Shown here: positions 33,740 through 42,727 of the stretch, one piece after another
Position numbering within the stretch: position 1 is the stretch's first letter
Layout of the letters: each line of letters begins with the position of its first letter
Origin: Sphingobacterium pedocola
GTDB lineage: Bacteria > Bacteroidota > Bacteroidia > Sphingobacteriales > Sphingobacteriaceae
DNA length: 64,000 bases
Reading direction: 5' to 3'
Assembly (NCBI RefSeq): GCF_015209965.1
Contig: NZ_MU158689.1
Coordinates: forward strand, 620,196 to 684,195
Made by a program: the position numbers and the translations under genes
Notes under the pieces: generated by a model
Databases searched by the model: none
What the model saw: only the letters and a program-made list of their open reading frames with translations
What the model was told of the DNA's origin: nothing

Positions 33740-34507
33740 TTATTTCCCTGAGTTTATGACGGTTTGATGATCATTGTAGATGTCCCAAAATGATTTCATT
33801 TGATGATATACGCTTGTTTGGAGCTGATTACTTGCTTCTGAGGGTAAATTTTGCGTATTTATGGGGGCTAAAACGGTAATGTGGATGGTGCCGGGGCGTG
33901 ATCCTCTTTTTAATCCGTCGTCCCAAAGTATCTTCCAGGCGTCATGTATAACCACAGGGATAATTTGAACTTGATTTTCGATAGCAATGCGAAATGAGCC
34001 GGATTTAAATTCATGGAGCTGAGGAGGGTATTCGTCGTCGATTTTTCCTTCTGGAAAAATGACGATAGTTTTGTGTTCTTTTACCAGTTGATGCACTCGT
34101 TTGAACGAACGGAAAGCGGATATTTTACTTTTGCGATCTACGGCAATATCGACGCTCTTAAAAAACATACCCGTAACCGGATTTTTGAGTAATTCTATTT
34201 TCCCCATAAACGAAAAAGGTTGCTTACAAAGGTAGCTAATAGCGGTAATATCCAATACGGACGTATGGTTGGGACAAATAACGTATGGTTGCGTCCAGTC
34301 GATGGTTGTTTCAAAAGTTACTTTAAATCGAATACCTACAAGCCAGCACGCTAAGAGGCTTATCCATTTGCGTAGAAATACAATTTGATTATAATATTTA
34401 GAAGGATGTAAAGTGAGGTAGCGTAGAATGGGATAGGCGAGCAGAAAGAAAAAGGACACAGCACTGTAATATAGGACAGTGTGCGCTTTTTTTAAAAGTT
34501 TTACCAT
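33740..34507 (-). CDS. 1-acyl-sn-glycerol-3-phosphate acyltransferase family (PlsC-like)
   Basis: A 255-residue membrane-bound acyltransferase. The N-terminal membrane anchor (about 8-32, 46-62) precedes the HX4D motif in VICPNHTSVLDITA and the substrate-phosphate motif FPEGKIDD; IIPVVIHDAWKIL matches the later conserved block. PlsC makes phosphatidic acid from lysophosphatidic acid; relatives acylate other lipids, for example ornithine lipids, and this cannot be separated by motifs. Monocistronic as far as visible, followed upstream by a repeat element (34588-34729). Confidence 0.88.
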   Translation of the reverse strand: MVKLLKKAHTVLYYSAVSFFFLLAYPILRYLTLHPSKYYNQIVFLRKWISLLACWLVGIRFKVTFETTIDWTQPYVICPNHTSVLDITAISYLCKQPFSFMGKIELLKNPVTGMFFKSVDIAVDRKSKISAFRSFKRVHQLVKEHKTIVIFPEGKIDDEYPPQLHEFKSGSFRIAIENQVQIIPVVIHDAWKILWDDGLKRGSRPGTIHITVLAPINTQNLPSEASNQLQTSVYHQMKSFWDIYNDHQTVINSGK

Positions 34508-34587
34508 AGTGTAAACTTAAAAAGAAAAGTTGGATTTCTTAACAAATAACAGGTGCATCTAACAAGGTAGTTGACTAACAAAAAAAC

Positions 34588-34729
34588 ACGTCACTGCGAG
34601 GAGGTACGACCCGGCAGTCTTTTTAAGATTGGTTTTTATCAGCCACACAATCCCATACACAGCCCTGATAGAGAAAAGTTCCTTCGGAGCTGCCTTCGGC
34701 GGTCGTTGCTGCGCGCCTCGCAATGACGT
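34588..34729. repeat. Dispersed palindromic intergenic repeat, copy A
   Basis: A 142-base element with 14-base inverted ends (ACGTCACTGCGAGG, 34588-34601, and CCTCGCAATGACGT, 34716-34729; one mismatch). The interior shares CGAGGAGGTACGAC with copy C (59076-59189), and AAGATTGG and TTCCTTCGGAGCTGC with copy B (54137-54213). It is non-coding and lies between plsC and the M20 peptidase gene. Confidence 0.75.
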
Positions 34730-34740
34730 TAAAACATCTC

Positions 34741-36111
34741 TTACCTACTTAATTCCGCATAGTGCTTATGGAATAAAGGAATGGTTTCGATTCCCTTTAG
34801 ATAGTTTTCGATACCATATTTTTCATTCGGAGAATGTAGGTTATCGCTGTCCAATCCAAAACCCAACAATACAGTTTTAATGCCTAATTCTCTTTCGAAT
34901 AAGGCTACAATAGGGATGGACCCACCGCCACGTGTTGGGATCGGTTTTTTGTTGAAAGTTTCGGTTAAAGCTTTTTCAGCAGCTTTGTATGCGATGCTAT
35001 CAGTCGGTGTAACCACGGGTTCGCCTCCGTGATGCGGTGTTACCTTCACTTTTATATAATCGGGTGCTATCCCTTCAAAATGATCTTTGAAAAGTTTGGT
35101 GATTTTTTCCGAATCTTGATTTGGTACCAAGCGCATCGAAATCTTAGCAAATGCTTTGGAAGGTAGTACTGTTTTTGCACCTTCTCCAATATAGCCGCCC
35201 CATATACCATTCACTTCTAGCGTAGGACGAATACCAGTTCGCTCAATTGTTGTGAAACCTTTCTCGCCCCAAATATTAGCGACGCCTAGATCTGATTTGT
35301 ATTCTTCAATATCAAAAGGAGCTTCATTTAACGCCTTTCTTTCTTCGGTTGTCAATTCGACAACGTCGTCATAAAATCCGGGGATGGCAATATGATTATT
35401 CTCATCGTGTAAAGAAGCGATAAGTTTAGCTAAAATTGTCGCAGGATTTGCTATAGCACCGCCGTACACTCCGGAGTGTAGGTCACGGTTAGGCCCCGTT
35501 ACTTCAACCTCCACATAAGAAAGGCCACGCAAACCAGTTTCTAAAGATGGATTTTCGAGACTGATCATAGAGGTATCGGATATAACGATAACATCTGCCT
35601 TCAACCGTTCTTTGTTTTCTTTTACGAAGATGCCTAGGTTTGCAGAGCCAACTTCTTCTTCCCCTTCGATCATGAACTTGATGTTACATGACAGTTGTTC
35701 ATTTTTTATCATGTATTCAAATGCTTTTACATGCATGTAAAACTGACCTTTGTCATCTGCTGCGCCACGGGCATAGATTTTGCCATCACGAATAGTTGGC
35801 TCGAAAGGAGGGGTGTCCCATAGTTCGATAGGGTCTGCAGGTTGTACATCATAGTGACCGTATACTAAAACCGTAGGCAAGGACGGGTCAAAAACTTTTT
35901 CACCATATACGATGGGATAACCCGCCGTAGGGCAAATTTCCACATTGTCAGCTCCGGCATCTTTTAGTTTTTGGGCTACGAATCCAGCGGTATTTAATAC
36001 GCCTTCCTTATACTGTGGATCAGCACTTACTGAAGGAAAACGCAATAATTCAAATAGTTCGTCTAAGAAGCGTTGTTTATTTGCTTCTACATAATCTTTG
36101 ATATTTTGCAT
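34741..36111 (-). CDS. M20 family metallopeptidase (dipeptidase)
   Basis: A 456-residue binuclear zinc peptidase of the M20/carnosinase-like group. Metal ligands and catalytic residues are visible: VYGHYDVQPAD (His), ARGAADDKGQF (bridging Asp), IEGEEEVGS (general base Glu and ligand), and the C-terminal His in DNLHSPNEKY. The dimerisation (lid) domain lies at about 190-320 with PNRDLHSGVYGGAIANP. No signal peptide, so it is cytosolic and likely handles di- or oligopeptides, feeding from secreted peptidases such as the S46 enzyme. TACCTTTG on the minus strand at 36128-36135 is the promoter. Confidence 0.93.
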   Translation of the reverse strand: MQNIKDYVEANKQRFLDELFELLRFPSVSADPQYKEGVLNTAGFVAQKLKDAGADNVEICPTAGYPIVYGEKVFDPSLPTVLVYGHYDVQPADPIELWDTPPFEPTIRDGKIYARGAADDKGQFYMHVKAFEYMIKNEQLSCNIKFMIEGEEEVGSANLGIFVKENKERLKADVIVISDTSMISLENPSLETGLRGLSYVEVEVTGPNRDLHSGVYGGAIANPATILAKLIASLHDENNHIAIPGFYDDVVELTTEERKALNEAPFDIEEYKSDLGVANIWGEKGFTTIERTGIRPTLEVNGIWGGYIGEGAKTVLPSKAFAKISMRLVPNQDSEKITKLFKDHFEGIAPDYIKVKVTPHHGGEPVVTPTDSIAYKAAEKALTETFNKKPIPTRGGGSIPIVALFERELGIKTVLLGFGLDSDNLHSPNEKYGIENYLKGIETIPLFHKHYAELSR

Positions 36112-36127
36112 TATAAACGGGTTTTTA

Positions 36128-36135
36128 CAAAGGTA
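36128..36135 (-). promoter_or_regulatory. -7 promoter element of the M20 peptidase gene
   Basis: TACCTTTG is a perfect TAnnTTTG match, 16 bases before the ATG at 36111. Confidence 0.5.
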
Positions 36136-36318
36136 AAGAAATAAATTAGGAAAGTAGATGTAACATTTCGTGCATTCGAGCTACAAATGATATGGAATTT
36201 GGATTTTGTTGCATCTTATTAAATAGTAACGGAATTAAAAACTTATTGTTAATTATGGTTAATGTTGTTGCATAGTATAAATCGTTAAATTATTTTCGCT
36301 TAAGATTATAGCCTTTGT

Positions 36319-39033
36319 ATGAAAAAAATACTCTTCATTTTGTTGCCGTTCATGTTCAGCAGTTCCGCTTTTTCGCAAATTTTCATAAAAGGCGAAATTG
36401 TAGATGAGGCAGATAAAACAAAACTATCGAATGCCACAATTATGCTTTTACAGTCCCGTGATTCTATTTTGGTCGATTTTACCCGATCGGGAGAAAACGG
36501 AAAATTTCAATTGATAAAGCCCGATACCGGCTCTTACTTGTTAATCATCTCTTATCCAAAATTTGGAGATTATTATACACCGATTGACGGGAACAAACAA
36601 AACGAAGACATTGGTCAGATTGGACTAACCAGTGTGACAAACCTTCTGGAGGAAGTGCTGGTAACGGGTAAAATTCCAATTGTTATTAAAGGGGATACGG
36701 TGGAATATGATGCGTCAAGTTTCACGGTGGAAAAGAATGCCAAGGTTGAAGATTTACTTAAAGTGTTGCCGGGGATCTCCGTAGACGCAAGTGGTAAAAT
36801 TACGGCGCAGGGAAAGACTGTAGAGAAGGTGTTGGTAGACGGGGAGGAGTTTTTCGGCGATGATCCTGTATTGGTAACACGGAATATTCGATCGGATATG
36901 GTGGACAAGGTGCAGGTATACGAAAAGAAATCGGATCAAGCGGAACGCACAGGTGTGGATGATGGACAGCGCTCGCAAACGATCAATTTGAAACTCAAAG
37001 AGGAAGCCAAACATGGTATTTTTGGTAAGATAGAAGCAGGAGCAGCGACCGATAAGTTTTATTTAGGCCAAATGATGACCAATTATTTTAAAAAATCACT
37101 TCGATTATCAGCTTATTTAATTGCAAGTAATAACGGAAAGACAGACCTGTCGGGAGACGAAGCATCTTCGATCGGAAATGAGGATCGAGGAGGGCAGGGG
37201 CAATTTTCGGGTGAGGGGCGCCCGGAAGTCTTAAATACCGGGGTGCAGTACGCGGACAAATCGAACAATGGAAGACATTATTGGCATGTAGGATATAAGC
37301 TTAATGATGCAAATAATGATATTAACCGCTCTGTGTTTACGCAAAATTCGTTAAGAGATACCGCGTTAATTACGAATAACGATTCGAGAATAAATTCACA
37401 CAACAATAAGCAGGACATGTACCTGAAATATGAAGCCAAATTCGATTCCTTAACCACCCTGACTGTTTGGGCAGGTGCTTCGCGTACGAAATCAGAATAC
37501 AATTCATCTTCGGTATCGAAGACCATGAATCAGTTTAACGACAAAATTAACGACAATGAAAGAAATTCCTCGAATACGAATAGAAATGAATCACTAAATG
37601 CAAGTACATTGTTTACACGGAAATTCGGAAAAGAGGGCCGTTCTTTATCCTTCTACTACGGTACGAATACCTCAGACGCAGAAAGTGATCAATATATTTA
37701 CGCGTTAACAAACTATTTTAGAAATAATGAGTTGTTACCTGATTCATTGGATCAAAATAAAGTAAGTGAAAATACCTCTATAAATCACGACGCGAAAGTG
37801 ACATATTCCGAGCCAATTTTGAAAAATTTGGTGGTATCTTTCGAATACGGGATTACGAATAATTTCAATCAGAATAAGCTTGAGTCTTTTAATAAGAACG
37901 AGCAGACGCAGGCTTATGATATACTTGACGATGAATTTAGTAACGACTATGAATATAATACATTTATAAACCGTTACAATGTCGCCTTCAATTATAAGGT
38001 CGGCGATGCGTTAAATTTCAACTTCTCTAATGCATTTAACGACAATGAATTATCTCAAAAAAATAATTACGATAATTCAGAATTATCGCGTACATTCTTT
38101 ACGTATAGTCCACGGATGAATACGAGATACAGCATTACGAAGAACTCCATGTTATCGTTGAATTACCGGGGAGATAATACGCTTCCGAATCTTACACAGA
38201 TACAGCCGCTACGTTCAAATGAAGACCCTTTAAATGAGTACTTGGGAAACGAAGAGCTAAAGAATTCGTATACGCATAATATGGATATAAACTACTGGGC
38301 TTCTAAACTTTTGCAAGGAACATTTTACGGATTTGGCGCGAATGCATCAAGTACAGAGGATGCCCTGATACAAAATGTAATGACCGATAGTCTGGGAAAA
38401 AATACTTATATCTGGGATAATTTGAGTATCCGAAATAATCAAAGTTTAAGTTTTTATTCGTGGTATTCGACTTTTCTGCATAAGAAGTATCAGATTAGGC
38501 TAGGTGTTAATCCCGGAATCACGATTAACAAAAATTATAATTACGTAAATAGTTTGTTGGCCGCATCGTTAAATCAGACCTACAACATGGGCTTATCCCT
38601 ACAGCGTAGCACTACAAAGGGATTTGATTTTGACGTAGCTGTCGTGCCAGGTTATACCGTTCGGTCTACCGATTTAAATACGCAGGCAGATAGTAAAGGA
38701 TTTACGTTTAGCTCTAATAATGCATTGAAATATTATTTACCGATGAAATTTGTCCTTCAGGCTGATCTTAATTACATATATGAAGCGCCTACTGAGGTCT
38801 ATAGTCAAAAATTTGAACGCTTGTTGTTGAACCCGTCTATTTCTAAAAAATTTTTGAAAGATGAAACGTTGATGTTGACATTGGCTGCCAATGATATCTT
38901 AAATCAGAATATAGGATTCTCGAGAGTTCAAAGTGGTGCTCAGCTTACCGAGCGCAGGTATAATACAATAGGGCGGTATTTTATGCTAAAAGTATCTTGG
39001 GATATTAATAAAATGTTTGTACAAGCGAATTAA
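36319..39033 (+). CDS. Outer-membrane beta-barrel protein, carboxypeptidase-regulatory-like/TonB-receptor-like
   Basis: A 904-residue barrel protein. A signal peptide (ending SSSAFSQ, about residue 19) leads to a CarboxypepD_reg-like domain (FIKGEIVDEADKTKLSNATIML, about 22-100) and a plug-like region (KIPIVIKGDTVEYDASSFTVEKNAKVEDLLKVLPGI). The barrel has many short aromatic-ended strands and repeated Asn-rich loops. This is the layout of Bacteroidota OMP_b-brl_3-type proteins, which resemble TonB receptors but lack a clear TonB box; the substrate is unknown. The GLPGLI gene follows after 152 bases, a frequent pairing in this phylum, which suggests joint function in the envelope. Confidence 0.85.
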   Translation: MKKILFILLPFMFSSSAFSQIFIKGEIVDEADKTKLSNATIMLLQSRDSILVDFTRSGENGKFQLIKPDTGSYLLIISYPKFGDYYTPIDGNKQNEDIGQIGLTSVTNLLEEVLVTGKIPIVIKGDTVEYDASSFTVEKNAKVEDLLKVLPGISVDASGKITAQGKTVEKVLVDGEEFFGDDPVLVTRNIRSDMVDKVQVYEKKSDQAERTGVDDGQRSQTINLKLKEEAKHGIFGKIEAGAATDKFYLGQMMTNYFKKSLRLSAYLIASNNGKTDLSGDEASSIGNEDRGGQGQFSGEGRPEVLNTGVQYADKSNNGRHYWHVGYKLNDANNDINRSVFTQNSLRDTALITNNDSRINSHNNKQDMYLKYEAKFDSLTTLTVWAGASRTKSEYNSSSVSKTMNQFNDKINDNERNSSNTNRNESLNASTLFTRKFGKEGRSLSFYYGTNTSDAESDQYIYALTNYFRNNELLPDSLDQNKVSENTSINHDAKVTYSEPILKNLVVSFEYGITNNFNQNKLESFNKNEQTQAYDILDDEFSNDYEYNTFINRYNVAFNYKVGDALNFNFSNAFNDNELSQKNNYDNSELSRTFFTYSPRMNTRYSITKNSMLSLNYRGDNTLPNLTQIQPLRSNEDPLNEYLGNEELKNSYTHNMDINYWASKLLQGTFYGFGANASSTEDALIQNVMTDSLGKNTYIWDNLSIRNNQSLSFYSWYSTFLHKKYQIRLGVNPGITINKNYNYVNSLLAASLNQTYNMGLSLQRSTTKGFDFDVAVVPGYTVRSTDLNTQADSKGFTFSSNNALKYYLPMKFVLQADLNYIYEAPTEVYSQKFERLLLNPSISKKFLKDETLMLTLAANDILNQNIGFSRVQSGAQLTERRYNTIGRYFMLKVSWDINKMFVQAN

Positions 39034-39185
39034 ATTGTAACAGCTCTATTGACTGTAGAATTATCCGTGAGGTCCTGGACATTCCACGTGACGTTGAAGA
39101 AGTCAAACGAAGCTTACCACGCTCACGAAAGAAATGTACGGTATGATGGATACAATTCTAAAATTTATTTAAAAATATACACGAT

Positions 39186-39971
39186 ATGAAATTTATATTA
39201 TTTGTCAGTCTATTTATATTATGCTTCCATTTTCCATTGAAAGCGCAGTATACTTATTTTCCGCAACAGGGAACAATAAGCTATGAGAAAACGATCTTCA
39301 TAAAGAATCTGGTAAAACGATATGGTGCGTATGCAAAGGATGAAAATTCAAAACAGATGATGCTCTCACTACTGGATCGACTTCCTGAAAATCATATATT
39401 TAAAAAGAAAGCATCATTTTCTGATAAGGAAGTGTTGTTTGAGCACGTAAAAGAGGATTACACTGAATCTGTCCGTATGATGATGCAAATGGGAGTTATC
39501 GAATCGGGTATCACCACCTACCAAAATTTGGGAGAGAAGCGTATGAAGTCTTCTTTTGATCTCGGAGGACAATCGATTCTAGTGGATGATCAGATGGTTG
39601 GTGTGAAATGGAAGATAACGGATGAATATAGATCAATAGCGGGATATAATTGTCGAAGAGCCAATGGTCTAGTTATGGATTCGATTTACGTTGTTGCATT
39701 TTATACAGATGAAATTCCTGTCTCGGCAGGACCTTCTAGTTTTAATGGATTGCCGGGAATGATATTGGGACTGGCGGTACCCGAATTACACTATAATATT
39801 TTCGCCACCAAGGTAGATCTGACACCATTAGCACCGGGCGCGTTGGCAATCGGTAAAGTAAAGGCCAAGCCGATGACAAGGAAGGAAGTTTACGACCAGT
39901 TGAGCGCAGTTTTAGTAGGTTTTTTAGGAGAGAAGATGTTTAACCTGGTGATGGCCGGATACTATTTATAA
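39186..39971 (+). CDS. GLPGLI family secreted protein
   Basis: A 261-residue secreted protein with a signal peptide (MKFILFVSLFILCFHFPLKA). The family motif is present as SFNGLPGMILGLAVPELHYNIFA, preceded by the conserved WKITDEYRSIAGYNCRRANG, where Cys and Arg are typical. The C-terminus is short after the motif. The family is Bacteroidota-restricted and of unknown function, often encoded beside TonB-receptor-like proteins, as here. The beta-rich fold and periplasmic location suggest a role in assembly or in ligand handling for the adjacent outer-membrane protein; this is inference. Confidence 0.9.
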   Translation: MKFILFVSLFILCFHFPLKAQYTYFPQQGTISYEKTIFIKNLVKRYGAYAKDENSKQMMLSLLDRLPENHIFKKKASFSDKEVLFEHVKEDYTESVRMMMQMGVIESGITTYQNLGEKRMKSSFDLGGQSILVDDQMVGVKWKITDEYRSIAGYNCRRANGLVMDSIYVVAFYTDEIPVSAGPSSFNGLPGMILGLAVPELHYNIFATKVDLTPLAPGALAIGKVKAKPMTRKEVYDQLSAVLVGFLGEKMFNLVMAGYYL

Positions 39972-39992
39972 AAAGTACATTACGATAGGATA

Positions 39993-40028
39993 AAAAAACC
40001 TGACTTACGCATGTAAGTCAGGTTTTTT
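39993..40028. terminator. Bidirectional terminator, GLPGLI gene / histone-like gene
   Basis: A hairpin of ACCTGACTTAC and its complement with loop GCAT, flanked by A and T runs (39993-40008 with 40013-40028), between convergent genes. Confidence 0.92.
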
Positions 40029-40048
40029 ATTTCTGATAAACAAGATAA

Positions 40049-40228
40049 TTATTTATCGGTGTTTTTCTTCTCCGTTACTTCGTTACGAATGTCCTGAGCT
40101 AAAGTTTTGATTTCTTGTAAACCTTTACGAACGCGTGTACCTGCTGCTGAGTTACCGTTGTTGAAGAATTTGTCCGCATCTGCTTCGATTGAAGCTACCA
40201 GTTCTTTTAATTTAGTGTAGTTTTCCAT
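40049..40228 (-). CDS. Histone H1-like (Hc1-type) small protein
   Basis: A 59-residue ORF too short for many gene callers: MENYTKLKELVASIEADADK then FFNNGNSAAGTRVRKGLQEI and KTLAQDIRNEVTEKKNTDK. It matches from memory the short protein annotated as histone H1/Hc1-like in Sphingobacteriaceae, with the conserved core NSAAGTRVRKGLQEIK. Lys and Arg are common, but the protein is nearly neutral, so strong DNA binding is not assured. It is predicted to be helical. A strong terminator follows, and AT-rich sequence upstream probably holds its promoter. Confidence 0.82.
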   Translation of the reverse strand: MENYTKLKELVASIEADADKFFNNGNSAAGTRVRKGLQEIKTLAQDIRNEVTEKKNTDK

Positions 40229-40298
40229 TTTTATTAATATAATTTTAGTTTTCTCTAATTAATTGCTAAGAGGTAATAAATATACAAAATCAACAAAT

Positions 40299-40325
40299 AA
40301 AAAAACAATAAAATGTTGTTTTTTT
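40299..40325 (-). terminator. Probable terminator of the S46 peptidase gene
   Basis: A 10-pair, almost all A-T stem (40299-40308 with 40316-40325) with a 7-base loop, 25 bases after the stop at 40351. The T-run is present on both strands; low stem stability makes this less certain. Confidence 0.5.
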
Positions 40326-40350
40326 GTATAAAAAGTCATTTTATTAGAAT

Positions 40351-42489
40351 TTATTCTACAATAGTCAATTCATCAATTATGTTTTGAGCCCCGGCAAATT
40401 TGTCGATAATGAATAAAACATACCGTACATCAACTGAAATTGTGCGTTGCAATTTAGGGTCAAAAATAACATCACCGGCCATTGCTTCTATATTTCCGTC
40501 AAATGCCAATCCGATTAATTCGCCATTTCCATTCAACACCGGAGAACCAGAATTACCGCCAGTAATATCTTGATCGCTCAAGAAATTGACAGACATATGC
40601 CCATTCTTATCAGCATAACGTCCAAAATCTTTCTTTTCGTATAAATCAATCAATTTTTGAGGAAGATCAAATTCTTCGTCTTGTGGTTTGTATTTTGCTA
40701 TCGTACCTTTTAAAGTTGTGTAATTGTTGACTTTAGCGTCGTTTCGTGGATCTTTAGGTAAGGCTCTAATAGTACCATACGTTAAACGTAACGTGCTATT
40801 TGCATCCGGATAATATTTTGTCTTAGTATTCATTTCCAAGAAACCTGCTATGTATTTTCTATACGCCGCTTGGTAAGCATCTGCCAATTGATTTTGTTCT
40901 GGAGATTGTTCGCGATATTTTGTCATCAATGCATTAGAAATGGCATATAACGGATCCGTATCAATCTTTTGTGCAGATGGGTTTTCCAAGAAAGCAAGCA
41001 TATTTGCTTCCGAGCCAAATACACTATTGGTAAAATATTGAGCGACCGAACCTTTAAAATTACCATTGTTTTGTTTCGCCAGCTCTGCAATATAAGGAGA
41101 AATGTTGCCTCCCTTTGTGCTATATAAATTTAATTCGTCGGCCAAGACATCGATCTCCAATGGAATATGAACTTTTTCATACGTTTCACGTATAGCGCTT
41201 TCTAATCTTGGATGCATCTCTTTGCGTTTTTCCGTATTCGCATCTGCGTATTGTTTTAATGCATTTCCTAAGCTAGCTGGTAACGCCGCAAATGTTGACG
41301 AACGGAGCATACCGATTAAGTAATTGTCATGACGCGCTTTTTCATTTGTTGCTGCGTAATACCTATTTATTGTTGTGATGACTTCACCGTATTCGGCTTT
41401 ATTTGCTGTTTTACTTGCCCATTTTTGGAATTTCTTCTCTGCTTTACGTTTCGAGTCTGATGTTTTGTGCTTTGAAAGTGCATCGATCATACCTTGACGA
41501 TTTTTCCAGTAGTTGGCAACTCCTGAATATTGTGAAGCATAGTTGATCTTAACAGCTTGATCTTGGTCCATATGTTTTTTCATTGCATCCATTCCTACTT
41601 TGGACGCTTCTACCCAAGCAGGGTATGCGTAATTCACATTTTGGTCAATCCCTGCGGCAGGCATCCAACGATTCGTACGTCCAGGATATCCTAATATCAT
41701 CGAGAAATCACCTTCTTTTAATCCTTTGATGCTAATTGGTAGGTGATACTTCGGTTTTAATGGAACATTCTCCGCTGAATAGTCGGCCGGATTGCCATCT
41801 TGGTCTGCATAGACCCGGAAGATAGAAAAGTCTCCGGTGTGACGAGGCCATTCCCAATTGTCGGTATCTCCGCCAAATTTACCAATGCTATTAGGAGGAG
41901 TGCCCACCAAGCGCACATCATTGAAGTCTTGGTACACAAAATAATAATACTCATTACCATTGTAAAATGATTTTACCGAAACGACATATTTTCCGTTTTC
42001 GCTATTTTCTTTCTCAATTTTAGCAATTTCTTGATTAATAATTTTTTCTCTCTCTTTTTCGGGCATCGTATCATTTACCAATCCCAAAATACGCTTAGAA
42101 ACATCGTCCATACGTACAAAGAAACGTACATATAAGGATTTGGGTTTCAATTCTTCAGCATGGTTCTTCGCCCAAAAACCATTTGTTAGGTAGTCGTGTT
42201 CTGGAGTAGATAATTCAGCAATTGCGCCATATCCACAGTGGTGATTAGTAAAGACCAGTCCTGTTGCTGAAACTATTTCCGCTGTACACCCTCCGTTGAA
42301 TTGAACTATTGCATCTTTTAAGCTAGAGTTGTTTATGCTGTAGATTTCTTCAGCTGTTAATTTCAAGCCTTTTTTCTGCATATCCGCTTCATTTAGCCGT
42401 TTCAAATGCATTAAAAACCACATGCCTTCATCGGCCATACTTGTCATGCTTATCGCACATAACACTACTAGTGATAGTATTTTTTTCAT
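40351..42489 (-). CDS. S46 family dipeptidyl-peptidase (DPP7/DPP11 type)
   Basis: A 712-residue periplasmic exopeptidase that releases dipeptides from N-termini. A signal peptide (MKKILSLVVLCAISMTSMA) precedes the chymotrypsin-like core. Catalytic His is in FTNHHCGYGAIAE (residues 83-84), Asp in the GGDTDNWEWPRHTGDFS segment, and Ser in DITGGNSGSPVLNGNGELIG. The residue 18 after the catalytic Ser is Gly (FDGN), as recalled for DPP7-like enzymes with hydrophobic P1 preference, whereas DPP11 has Arg. It feeds dipeptides to cytosolic peptidases. A perfect promoter -7 element lies at 42520-42527. Confidence 0.94.
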   Translation of the reverse strand: MKKILSLVVLCAISMTSMADEGMWFLMHLKRLNEADMQKKGLKLTAEEIYSINNSSLKDAIVQFNGGCTAEIVSATGLVFTNHHCGYGAIAELSTPEHDYLTNGFWAKNHAEELKPKSLYVRFFVRMDDVSKRILGLVNDTMPEKEREKIINQEIAKIEKENSENGKYVVSVKSFYNGNEYYYFVYQDFNDVRLVGTPPNSIGKFGGDTDNWEWPRHTGDFSIFRVYADQDGNPADYSAENVPLKPKYHLPISIKGLKEGDFSMILGYPGRTNRWMPAAGIDQNVNYAYPAWVEASKVGMDAMKKHMDQDQAVKINYASQYSGVANYWKNRQGMIDALSKHKTSDSKRKAEKKFQKWASKTANKAEYGEVITTINRYYAATNEKARHDNYLIGMLRSSTFAALPASLGNALKQYADANTEKRKEMHPRLESAIRETYEKVHIPLEIDVLADELNLYSTKGGNISPYIAELAKQNNGNFKGSVAQYFTNSVFGSEANMLAFLENPSAQKIDTDPLYAISNALMTKYREQSPEQNQLADAYQAAYRKYIAGFLEMNTKTKYYPDANSTLRLTYGTIRALPKDPRNDAKVNNYTTLKGTIAKYKPQDEEFDLPQKLIDLYEKKDFGRYADKNGHMSVNFLSDQDITGGNSGSPVLNGNGELIGLAFDGNIEAMAGDVIFDPKLQRTISVDVRYVLFIIDKFAGAQNIIDELTIVE

Positions 42490-42519
42490 TCGTATAAATT
42501 ATTTATGAGTGCTAGATTT

Positions 42520-42527
42520 CAAAGTTA
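42520..42527 (-). promoter_or_regulatory. -7 promoter element of the S46 peptidase gene
   Basis: TAACTTTG on the minus strand, a perfect TAnnTTTG match, 30 bases before the ATG. Confidence 0.5.
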
Positions 42528-42715
42528 AATGAACGCGTTACACTCGGTTTGTTCTTAAAGGTGATGGAACCGTCACGATTTTACATTTCCGTTTCACGCT
42601 CATCAATTTTATTTCGGAAGCAAAATTGGCGTAAATACACCGTAAAACAAAATTTTGGTTAATAAAGTTGCTGTTGCAACCTCTTCTTTGCAAAATTTAA
42701 ATGCACAGATTTACC

Positions 42716-42723
42716 TATCTTTG
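42716..42723 (+). promoter_or_regulatory. -7 promoter element of the DEAD-box gene
   Basis: TATCTTTG, a perfect match, ends 4 bases before the ATG at 42728. Because it lies inside the longer reading frame that begins at 42701, it rules out that upstream start and predicts a leaderless mRNA. A TTTG at 42687-42690 is 25 bases upstream. Confidence 0.6.
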
Positions 42724-42727
42724 TAAA

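Noticed and set aside
34629..34880. 83-codon ORF across the repeat and the M20 gene 3' end
   Set aside because: Runs through repeat copy A and antisense to the M20 peptidase gene; not coding.
36311..36317. GCCTTTG before the outer-membrane barrel gene as a promoter
   Set aside because: It ends one base before the ATG and has three bases between TA and TTTG, so it does not fit the TAnnTTTG consensus well.
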